A DNA stretch of 14,422 nt from JBKHJZ01 sp046537875 (lineage in GTDB: Bacteria > Actinomycetota > Acidimicrobiia > Acidimicrobiales > VFJN01), in contig JBKHJZ010000076.1 in NCBI GenBank assembly GCA_046537875.1, positions 1-14,422 of the forward strand, in the 5' to 3' direction. This document shows positions 1-5,243 of the stretch, one piece after another (position 1 is the first letter of the stretch; every line of letters starts with the position of its first letter). Made by a program: the position numbers and the translations under genes. The notes below the pieces were generated by a model that did not search any database, was not told where the DNA came from, and saw only the letters and a program-made list of their open reading frames with translations.

Positions 1-25
1 CGGCGGCGCCGACCCGACGCTGGTC

Positions 26-1702
26 ATGGGGCCCACGGCCGCCGACCACACCGAGCCCTCCGCGTTGCCGTGGGGGTCGCTCGCGACCCTGGAGACCCCA
101 GAGGGGACCGACACGGCGCAGACGGCGGCGGCGGGAGCGGACACGGCAGAGACGACGGCGCCCCTGCCGGCCGCACGGGACGGCGAACCGGCCGCGCCGG
201 GAGACACCGCGAGCGCCGCCCCCCGGGGGTCGCGGCCGGGTCGGAGTCGGCTGCGCCACGCCCGGGTGGCCGTCTCCTCCCGGGTGCGAATCCTCGGCTG
301 GGCCACCCTGCTCCTCGTCGTGGCCGGGGCGGCGACGCTGCTGGTGCAGCGGCGGGTGCTGCTCGACCAGCTCGACGACCGGGTCGACGACAGCCTCGAC
401 CAGGAGGTCTCCGAGCTGCGCCAGCTCGCCGTCGGCCAGGACCCCGCAACCGGCGAGCCCTTCACGGGCGACGTGGGCGCGATCTTCCGCACGTTCATCG
501 AGCGCAACGTCCCCGACGAGGGGGAGACGTTGATCGCCCTCGCCAGGGGCGAGCCCCCGATCGCGACCCTCGCGCCGTACCCGCTCTGGGAGGACGCCGC
601 GCTGATGGACCGCTGGCGCTCGCTCACCGCCTCCGAGCGGGCCACTGAGGCGACCCCGGCCGGACCGGTCCGGTACCAGGCGGTGCCGCTCACCGACGGC
701 GGGGAGGTCCGCGGCGTGTTCGTGGTGGCCACCTTCGTGCAGGCCGAGCGCGACGAGATCGACCAGCAGACCCGGGTGAGCGCGGCGGTGTACGGGGTGG
801 TGCTGCTCGCGGCGGTGGGGCTCGCGTGGTTGATGGCAGGGCGGGTCTTCGCCCCGGTGCGGGTGATCACCGACACGGCTCGCGAGCTGTCGGAGAGCGA
901 CCTCAGCCGGCGGATCCCGGTCCCGGACAGCGACGACGAGATCGCCGAGCTCGCGGGCACGTTCAACGGCATGCTCGATCGGCTCGACGCGGCGTTCACC
1001 ACGCAAAGGCGGTTCCTGGACGACGCAGGGCACGAGCTGCGCACCCCCATCACGATCATCCGGGGGCACCTCGAGCTGGAGGGCGACCACCCCGGCGACC
1101 GGCGCGCCACGCGTGCCGTGGTGCTCGACGAGCTCGACCGCATGGGTCGCATCGTCGACGACCTGCTGGTCCTCGCCCGGGCCGGGCAGCCCGACTTCCT
1201 GCGGCCCGAGCCCGTCGATCTCGACCTGCTCACCAGCGAGCTGTTCGCGAAGGCGAGGGCGCTGGCCGACCGTGACTGGCGGCTGGACGCCACCGGCCAC
1301 GGCGTCGTCCACGCCGATCCGCAGCGGCTCACGCAGGCGGTGATGAACCTGGTGGACAACGCCGTGCGCCACACCGGGGAGGGTGCGGTGATCGCGCTGG
1401 GTTCGGCCCTCGAGCCCCGGAGAGCGTGCCTGTGGGTGCGCGACACCGGGCCGGGGATCCCTCCCGAGCAGCAGGAACGCATCTTCGAGCGCTTCGCCCG
1501 GGCGCGCGACGGCGGCCGCCGCCCCGGGACGTCGGGGCTGGGCCTGGCGATCGTCCGGTCGATCGCACGGGCGCACCAGGGGTGGGTCACGCTCGACAGC
1601 CGGCCCGGTGCCGGCGCCACGTTCACCATCTGCGTCCCGTCCGACGACCCGATCGGCGGCGAGGCCGCTGACCAGCCCGGGCCGGGGAGCGCACGCCGAT
1701 GA
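26..1702 (+). CDS. Membrane sensor histidine kinase (HAMP-HisKA-HATPase)
   Basis: Sensor kinase of a two-component system, expected to autophosphorylate a histidine and pass the phosphate to an OmpR-class regulator. Seen in the 558-residue product: a low-complexity Ala/Thr/Gly-rich N-terminus (1-80), TM1 about 88-107, an extracytoplasmic segment about 108-250, TM2 about 252-272, HAMP about 272-325, an H-box with phospho-acceptor H336 (AGHELRTP), N-box about 437-449 (MNLVDNAVRHT), G1 box DTGPGIP 472-478, F-box about 486-490 and G2 box GLGLAIV 504-510. All catalytic motifs look intact. The start is uncertain: the frame is open to the left edge, no Shine-Dalgarno precedes the ATG at 26, and the GTG at 266 would give a more usual short N-terminus. 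The stop overlaps the next ATG (ATGA), implying translational coupling to the regulator remnant. The kinase signal is unknown. Confidence 0.93.
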   Translation: MGPTAADHTEPSALPWGSLATLETPEGTDTAQTAAAGADTAETTAPLPAARDGEPAAPGDTASAAPRGSRPGRSRLRHARVAVSSRVRILGWATLLLVVAGAATLLVQRRVLLDQLDDRVDDSLDQEVSELRQLAVGQDPATGEPFTGDVGAIFRTFIERNVPDEGETLIALARGEPPIATLAPYPLWEDAALMDRWRSLTASERATEATPAGPVRYQAVPLTDGGEVRGVFVVATFVQAERDEIDQQTRVSAAVYGVVLLAAVGLAWLMAGRVFAPVRVITDTARELSESDLSRRIPVPDSDDEIAELAGTFNGMLDRLDAAFTTQRRFLDDAGHELRTPITIIRGHLELEGDHPGDRRATRAVVLDELDRMGRIVDDLLVLARAGQPDFLRPEPVDLDLLTSELFAKARALADRDWRLDATGHGVVHADPQRLTQAVMNLVDNAVRHTGEGAVIALGSALEPRRACLWVRDTGPGIPPEQQERIFERFARARDGGRRPGTSGLGLAIVRSIARAHQGWVTLDSRPGAGATFTICVPSDDPIGGEAADQPGPGSARR

Positions 1703-1884
1703 CCCGCATCCTGATCGCCGAGGACGAGGCCCAGATCGCCTCGTTCCTCCGGAAGGGCCTGGAGGCCAACGGCTTCACGACGTCGGTGGTGTCCGACGGT
1801 CCCACCACGGCCGAGCCTGACGAGTGCCGGCGGAACCTGAGAGCGGTCTCATCGCGGTCTCAGGTCGTGCTCACCTCCGCCTGA
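1699..1884 (+). pseudogene. Truncated OmpR-family response regulator (receiver N-terminus only)
   Basis: A 61-codon reading frame beginning MTRILIAEDEAQIASFLRKG, a textbook receiver-domain start: beta1, the acidic pair E8-D9, helix alpha1, then the beta2 region ending near VVSDGPTTAE (residue about 39). After that the similarity stops and the tail PDECRRNLRAVSSRSQVV does not resemble a receiver. The phospho-acceptor Asp expected around residue 50-54, the conserved Thr and Lys, and the whole winged-helix DNA-binding domain are missing. No other frame downstream continues the domain; only about 70 nt separate the breakpoint from the next gene, and they hold phased direct repeats. The start overlaps the kinase stop (ATGA) and GGGGAG lies about 10 nt upstream. 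I read it as a regulator gene with its 3' part deleted. A short functional protein cannot be excluded but could not be phosphorylated normally or bind DNA. Confidence 0.82.
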
Positions 1885-1886
1885 CA
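1836..1886 (+). promoter_or_regulatory. 11-bp-phased direct repeats, candidate response-regulator operator (site A)
   Basis: Five 7-mers begin exactly 11 bp apart: CCTGAGA 1836, TCTCATC 1847, TCTCAGG 1858, GCTCACC 1869 and CCTGACA 1880. The central pair is the strongest, as GCGGTCTCA is repeated exactly at 1843-1851 and 1854-1862. Direct half-sites spaced one helical turn apart are the known binding mode of PhoB/OmpR winged-helix regulators. The block ends 2 bp before the ATG of the phosphotransferase gene, so the transcript may be leaderless or start slightly inside the annotated frame. Assignment to the neighbouring kinase system is inference. Confidence 0.55.
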
Positions 1887-1888
1887 CG

Positions 1889-3217
1889 ATGGGTGGCGTG
1901 GTCGGCGATGCCCCGCCCGGCGCGGACGTCCTGGTCGACAACCCCCTGGCGCACCTCGACGACCCCGCGCTGCCCGCGTTCCCCACGCTGGTCGCCGCCC
2001 CCCGACCGCTGCTGGCCGCCGCGCTCGCGCCCGCCGGCGGCGAGATCCGGCGGGTGGCACCCCGGCAGACGACCTGGCGACCCGGGCGCAGCCTGACGGT
2101 CCGCTACGACGCCACCGTCGCCTGGTCGACCGGCAACGACACCGACGAGGTGCTAGTGGCCACCACCGGACGCCTCCCGCACAATGCGCTGGTCCTGGAG
2201 GCCGACGGGGTGGAGGTGGCCGTGTGGCGGGTGCCGCACGATCCCTGGCTCCCCGGCCTGGCCCCGGCGTGCGACCCGGCGGCGCTGGGCGGGCTCCTCG
2301 ATGGCCTGGGCGTCGGGCGGGGGGCCGTCCGGCACCGGCTCGTCTCCTACCGGCCGGGACGGCGTGCGGTGGTGCGTGTCGATCGCGGGACCGCCACCCT
2401 GTTCGTGAAGGCCCTGCGACCGGGCCGGGCGGACGCGCTCCACCACAGGCACCGGGCGCTGGCCGCCGCGCTGCCCGTTCCCCGCAGCGTCGGCGTGGAC
2501 CCGGATCTGGGATTGGTCGTGCTGGAGGCCCTCGGCGGCACGCTGCTCCGGCAGCGGTTGCTGGGCGCCGCCACCGGCCTGCCATCTGCCGAGGCGCTGC
2601 TGCACCTGCTCGACCGCCTACCCGAGCCGATCGACGACGCCCGGGCGCCGGGCTGGCGCACCGCCGAGTGGACCGACCTGCTCGGCCGGGTCCGCCCCGA
2701 CCAGGCTCGTGCGCTGGCCACGCTGGCGGACGAGCTCGCCGAGGCCGAGGCACGCTACGGCGACGAACCGCCGGTCGCCGTGCACGGCGACCTCCACGAG
2801 GCCCAGTTGCTGGTGCGCGGGTCGGAGATCACCGGCGTGCTCGACATCGACACCCACGCGCTCGGCCACCGGACCGGCGACCTGGCCACGATGATCGGCC
2901 ACCTGTCGACCCTTGCGCTGGCGACCGGGCGCCGGGCCATCGACGGCTACGTCGGCCGGCTGATCGGCGGCTTCGACCGCCGCGTCGATCCGGTCGGCCT
3001 GCGCTATGCGGTGGCGGCCGTGGTGCTCGGCCTGGCGACCGGCCCGTTCAGGGTGCTGGAGCCGGGCTGGCCCGCGAACACCGACGCCCGCGTGGCCCTC
3101 GCCCGCCGCTGGGCCGACGCGGCGCACCAGGCGCAGCACGGCCGGCGCCCCCGCTCCCGAGATGAGACACCTCTCAGGACCGGCTCACGGACGTCTCAGG
3201 TGGCGGGCCCATCATGA
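1889..3217 (+). CDS. Aminoglycoside-phosphotransferase-fold (APH-like) protein
   Basis: A 442-residue protein kinase-like phosphotransferase of unknown substrate. Seen: an N-lobe segment with a likely ATP-binding lysine K174 (LFVKALRPG), a hinge about 209-214 (LVVLEA), the catalytic loop HGDLHEAQ at 299-306 with catalytic D301, and a metal-binding VLDID at 317-321, followed by a helical C-lobe. The Asn usual five residues after the catalytic Asp is Gln (Q306). Residues 61-73 (TWRPGRSLTVRY) and 152-164 (SYRPGRRAVVRV) resemble one another, suggesting a duplicated N-lobe element. No Shine-Dalgarno is visible; GTG at 1898 is an alternative start. The last ~15 codons overlap operator site B, and the C-terminal tail after about residue 417 is not domain-like. 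Family members phosphorylate antibiotics, choline, homoserine or sugars; none of these can be chosen here. Nothing supports an antibiotic-resistance role. Confidence 0.85.
   Translation: MGGVVGDAPPGADVLVDNPLAHLDDPALPAFPTLVAAPRPLLAAALAPAGGEIRRVAPRQTTWRPGRSLTVRYDATVAWSTGNDTDEVLVATTGRLPHNALVLEADGVEVAVWRVPHDPWLPGLAPACDPAALGGLLDGLGVGRGAVRHRLVSYRPGRRAVVRVDRGTATLFVKALRPGRADALHHRHRALAAALPVPRSVGVDPDLGLVVLEALGGTLLRQRLLGAATGLPSAEALLHLLDRLPEPIDDARAPGWRTAEWTDLLGRVRPDQARALATLADELAEAEARYGDEPPVAVHGDLHEAQLLVRGSEITGVLDIDTHALGHRTGDLATMIGHLSTLALATGRRAIDGYVGRLIGGFDRRVDPVGLRYAVAAVVLGLATGPFRVLEPGWPANTDARVALARRWADAAHQAQHGRRPRSRDETPLRTGSRTSQVAGPS
3172..3200 (+). promoter_or_regulatory. 11-bp-phased direct repeats, candidate response-regulator operator (site B)
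   Basis: Three 7-mers begin exactly 11 bp apart: TCTCAGG 3172, GCTCACG 3183 and TCTCAGG 3194. They match the elements of site A at 1836-1886 in sequence, order (TCTCAGG then GCTCAC) and spacing. The block lies inside the last codons of the phosphotransferase gene and ends 47 bp before the ATG of the small secreted protein. A weak -10-like TAGGAA at 3223-3228 would put the -35 region directly after the last repeat, the usual geometry for OmpR/PhoB-type activation. The -10 call is tentative. Confidence 0.6.
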
Positions 3218-3247
3218 GGTCGTAGGAAGAGACGACAGGAGTCCCCG

Positions 3248-3643
3248 ATGACGACCCGCAGAACCCCCAGCACGTGGAAGATCACGACGGCCGGCCTGGT
3301 GGCCGCCGGGCTGGGTGCGACCGGCATGGTGGCGGCCAGCGTCGCCAGCGCCGACGGCGGCGAGACCGACGACGTGCAGACGATCTCGCTGCGTGACCAG
3401 GCCACGACCACTGCGCCTGACGCCCCGGTGGACGTCACCCCGCGGGCACACGACAGCGTGCACAGCCCCGCCTCGGCGGACAGCCCCGATGGCGCCGACA
3501 GCCCGGCTTCTGCGGACAGCACCGACGGCGCCGACAGCCCGGCTTCTGCGGACAGCCCCGATGGTGCTGACAGCCCCGCATCGGTCGACAATCCCGACAG
3601 CCCCGACGGCGCCGACAGCCCCGCCAGCGTCGACTCGCCCTGA
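3248..3643 (+). CDS. Small secreted protein with acidic 12-residue repeats
   Basis: A 131-residue protein of no recognised family. It has a Sec-type signal peptide: basic start MTTRRTPSTWK, hydrophobic core about 14-33, and likely cleavage after ASVASA (about residue 35). The mature part is acidic and disordered: a 37-residue Thr/Asp/Pro segment, then repeats of SPASADSPDGAD from residue 73 to the end. There are no cysteines, lipobox, sortase motif or membrane anchor, so it should be released or held by the wall. The ATG is supported by AGGAG at 3237-3241, six nt upstream, one of the best ribosome-binding sites in the window. Operator site B just upstream suggests control by a PhoB/OmpR-class regulator, making it a plausible output of the adjacent kinase. 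It converges with zur across a hairpin-rich spacer. Its function is unknown. Confidence 0.8.
   Translation: MTTRRTPSTWKITTAGLVAAGLGATGMVAASVASADGGETDDVQTISLRDQATTTAPDAPVDVTPRAHDSVHSPASADSPDGADSPASADSTDGADSPASADSPDGADSPASVDNPDSPDGADSPASVDSP
3464..3640 (+). repeat. In-frame 36-bp tandem repeat (SPASADSPDGAD units)
   Basis: Three full 12-residue units (residues 73-84, 85-96, 97-108), a 15-residue variant with an inserted NPD triplet (109-123) and a partial unit (124-131) make up the C-terminus of the secreted protein. The DNA units are nearly identical, so copy number is likely to vary between strains by slippage or recombination without breaking the frame. Confidence 0.85.
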
Positions 3644-3658
3644 CCCCGCCCCGTCCCG

Positions 3659-3794
3659 TTCTGGCAGCGGCTACTTCGCCCACCGCGAACCAGCCCTGCC
3701 AGAACCCCGGGGGCAACCCCGGTGCAGTGACCCAACCCCACCACACCGAACTGGCAGCGCCCACTTCGCCCACCGCGAACCACCGCTGCCAGAA
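3659..3794. repeat. Two copies of a nested palindrome, exactly 90 bp apart
   Basis: Copy 1 (3659-3704) has perfect 9-bp arms TTCTGGCAG/CTGCCAGAA; copy 2 (3751-3794) has arms CTGGCAGCG/CGCTGCCAG. Both enclose the same inner palindrome TTCGC-CCACC-GCGAA. From 3661/3751 onward the copies differ at only a few positions over 44 bp. Each is followed by a short GC hairpin, so the whole unit is about 90 bp. The block lies between the convergent ends of the secreted-protein gene and zur, a usual place for REP-like elements or bidirectional terminators. No transposase or protein-coding signal is seen. Confidence 0.75.
3707..3722. terminator. GC hairpin with GCAA loop, candidate terminator
   Basis: A perfect 6-bp stem CCGGGG/CCCCGG closes a GCAA tetraloop immediately after palindrome copy 1. 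There is no U-tract, as is common for high-GC actinobacterial terminators, so the role is only suggested by its place between convergent genes. Confidence 0.4.
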
Positions 3795-3799
3795 GCCCC

Positions 3800-3814
3800 T
3801 GGGGTGTCACCCCA
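3800..3814. terminator. GC hairpin after palindrome copy 2, candidate terminator
   Basis: A perfect 6-bp stem TGGGGT/ACCCCA with a 3-nt loop sits 24 bp beyond the zur stop codon in the direction of zur transcription. It occupies the same place in repeat unit 2 as the 3707-3722 hairpin does in unit 1, although the stem sequence differs. There is no U-tract. Confidence 0.4.
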
Positions 3815-3838
3815 CGCGGGTCGCGGGCTCCCACCCCG

Positions 3839-4279
3839 TCACGCAGTGCGGCAGCGGACGCAGGCCCCCACCAGGTCCAAGCGGTGGTGGTCGACGGCGA
3901 AGCCCCGGCGGGAGGCGATCCGCCGGAGCGCGGCGTCGATGTCCGACTCGAGCCCGTCGGGCACCGTGAAGTCCTCGACCTCGCCGCAGCCCGAGCAGAC
4001 CAGGTGGTGGTGGTGCTCGGTCAGGTGCTCGGCCAGCTCGTAGCGCGCGAACTCGTCGGCGGTCACGATGCGGTGGACGATGCCCGCGTCCTCGAGCACC
4101 GTCAGGTTGCGGTACGTCGAGGACTGCGCCAGCGACGACGCCCGGTCGAGGAGCTGCGGGATCGACAGCGGTGCGTCGGACGTCGCCAGCACCTCGACGA
4201 GCGTGCGGCGTCCCCGCGTGTACCGGCGGTCGAGCGCCCGGAGGCGGGCTGCGGCCACCTCGTGCACGTCGGCCGTCAT
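3839..4279 (-). CDS. zur: Fur-family metalloregulator, probably Zur
   Basis: A 146-residue transcriptional repressor expected to bind DNA when loaded with Zn(II) and to shut off zinc uptake. Seen: an N-terminal winged helix with the recognition region SSTYRNLTVLEDAGIVHRI (53-71), the family metal motif HHHHLVCSGCG (89-99), and two CxxC pairs (C95/C98 and C140/C143) that form the structural zinc site. H131-H132 may add ligands. The length is normal for Fur/Zur. The Zur assignment, rather than Fur or Mur, rests mainly on the neighbouring zinc ABC transporter genes and shared operator-like sequences. It lies 49 bp downstream of znuC on the same strand, so co-transcription is likely; GAGAACGA in the gap could allow autoregulation. 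Confidence 0.88.
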   Translation of the reverse strand: MTADVHEVAAARLRALDRRYTRGRRTLVEVLATSDAPLSIPQLLDRASSLAQSSTYRNLTVLEDAGIVHRIVTADEFARYELAEHLTEHHHHLVCSGCGEVEDFTVPDGLESDIDAALRRIASRRGFAVDHHRLDLVGACVRCRTA

Positions 4280-4302
4280 GGGCCCGAGGCTACCGCAGAA
4301 AC

Positions 4303-4321
4303 TGAGAAACGATGAGAACGA
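4303..4321 (-). promoter_or_regulatory. Candidate Zur operator in the znuC-zur gap
   Basis: TGAGAA occurs twice (4303-4308 and 4313-4318) and GAGAACGA is at 4314-4321, about 35-42 bp before the zur start. The same 8-mer is found at both operator candidates upstream of znuA. It is not palindromic here, so it is the weakest of the three sites. Confidence 0.35.
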
Positions 4322-4328
4322 CGCCAGG

Positions 4329-5135
4329 TCACCGGGGATGGTCGTGGCCGATCGTCCGGGGCTCCTCGGGCAGGTGCGGGAGCTCCCGGTGGTGGTGCGG
4401 GTCGTCGACCATCACCGCCCCGCCCGGCAGGCGCAGCACCCGGCCGCCGTACGCCGCCGCGAGCGTCTCGTCGGTGAGGACGTCGTCCGGCGGCCCCACC
4501 GCGACCACCCGGTTCGCCAGCAGGATCACCAGCTCGGCCCGCCGGGCGTCGGCCAGGTCGTGGGTCGAGACCACGACCGTGCGGCCGGCGGCGTGCTCCT
4601 CGGCGATCGCGCTGGCAATCATCTCCTGCGACAGCAGATCGAGCCCGGTGGTCGGCTCGTCGAGCAGCAACAGCTCGGCCCCCTGGGCCAGTCCCTGGGC
4701 CACGAGCACCCGCTGCCGCTGACCGCCCGAGAGCTCGTCGAGCTGGCGGCCGCACAGGTCGGCCATCCCCACCCGGTCGAGCGCGGCCTCGACCGCGGCG
4801 TGGTCGGCCCGCCGGAGCCGCCGGAAGGCGCCCCGCCGGGCGTACCGGGCCATCGTCACGGTCTCGCGCACGGTGATCGGCAGCGAGCGTTCGACGTGCG
4901 TGGTCTGGAGCACCAGGGCCACGCCCGCGCGCCGCCGGTGGGCCGGCACGTCGAGGCGGCCCGACCGGGGCGTGAGCAGCCCCGCGAGCGCCGCGAGGAG
5001 CGTCGACTTGCCGGACCCGTTGGGGCCGACGAGCGACACCGAGGCGCCGACCGGGATCTCGAAGCTGGCCCGATCGACCGCGACGGCCCGCGAGCCGTGG
5101 GCGAGGACTAGGTCGTGGGCGAGAACCGCGTGCAT
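4329..5135 (-). CDS. znuC: Zinc ABC transporter ATP-binding protein
   Basis: A 268-residue ATPase that powers metal import through the ZnuB-type permease. Seen: Walker A GPNGSGKST (37-45), Q-loop Q77, signature LSGGQRQR (135-142), Walker B LLLLDEP (155-161) and switch histidine H192 (VSTHD). The ATG at 5135 is chosen because MHAVLAHDLVLAHGSRAVAV aligns with the normal start of the fold; the frame is open for 20 further codons upstream, but these run into the regulatory region. The C-terminus after about residue 244 is His-rich (DDPHHHRELPH, then HDH), fitting metal binding by the transporter. It is divergent from znuA across a 108-bp regulatory region. Mn import is the main alternative; the Zur-like neighbour favours zinc. 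Confidence 0.92.
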   Translation of the reverse strand: MHAVLAHDLVLAHGSRAVAVDRASFEIPVGASVSLVGPNGSGKSTLLAALAGLLTPRSGRLDVPAHRRRAGVALVLQTTHVERSLPITVRETVTMARYARRGAFRRLRRADHAAVEAALDRVGMADLCGRQLDELSGGQRQRVLVAQGLAQGAELLLLDEPTTGLDLLSQEMIASAIAEEHAAGRTVVVSTHDLADARRAELVILLANRVVAVGPPDDVLTDETLAAAYGGRVLRLPGGAVMVDDPHHHRELPHLPEEPRTIGHDHPR

Positions 5136-5154
5136 GGGGCGACCCCGGGGTGCG

Positions 5155-5183
5155 TTGCAAACGAGAACGAGTCTCTTTAGAGT
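5155..5183 (+). promoter_or_regulatory. Sigma-70-type promoter for znuA-znuB
   Basis: TTGCAA (5155-5160) and TAGAGT (5178-5183) are separated by exactly 17 bp, matching a housekeeping -35/-10 pair. Transcription would start near 5190, leaving a leader of about 54 nt before the ATG at 5244. The inverted repeat at 5163-5175 fills the spacer, so a bound repressor would block RNA polymerase directly. Confidence 0.6.
5163..5175. promoter_or_regulatory. Candidate Zur box 1 (within promoter spacer)
   Basis: The inverted repeat GAGA-ACGAG-TCTC lies between the -35 and -10 elements of the znuA promoter and contains the shared 8-mer GAGAACGA. Fur-family repressors typically bind short palindromes overlapping the promoter. 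It also lies 28 bp upstream of the znuC start, so it could act on both directions. Confidence 0.55.
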
Positions 5184-5193
5184 GCCACCGCTC

Positions 5194-5214
5194 AACCGAG
5201 ATTCGTTCTCGGTT
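5194..5214. promoter_or_regulatory. Candidate Zur box 2 (21-bp palindrome)
   Basis: Perfect 8-bp arms AACCGAGA and TCTCGGTT flank a 5-bp centre. Read on the minus strand, the site contains GAGAACGA, as does box 1. It lies just after the predicted znuA transcription start and within the upstream region of znuC, a suitable place for repressing both. Confidence 0.6.
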
Positions 5215-5243
5215 CGGGTTCCGACGTGCCCGACGAGGTCCCG

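Noticed and set aside
1889..3217. Phosphotransferase considered as an aminoglycoside-resistance gene
   Set aside because: Only the general APH fold motifs are present, the catalytic Asn is changed and the N-terminus is atypical; no drug-specific similarity can be claimed.
3659..3814. Palindromic repeats considered as an insertion sequence or attachment site
   Set aside because: No transposase, target-site duplication or integrase gene is visible; the units fit REP-like or terminator structures better.
5226..5243. GTG at 5226 as the znuA start
   Set aside because: It adds six residues before a compact lipoprotein signal peptide and would place the GAGG ribosome-binding sequence inside the gene.
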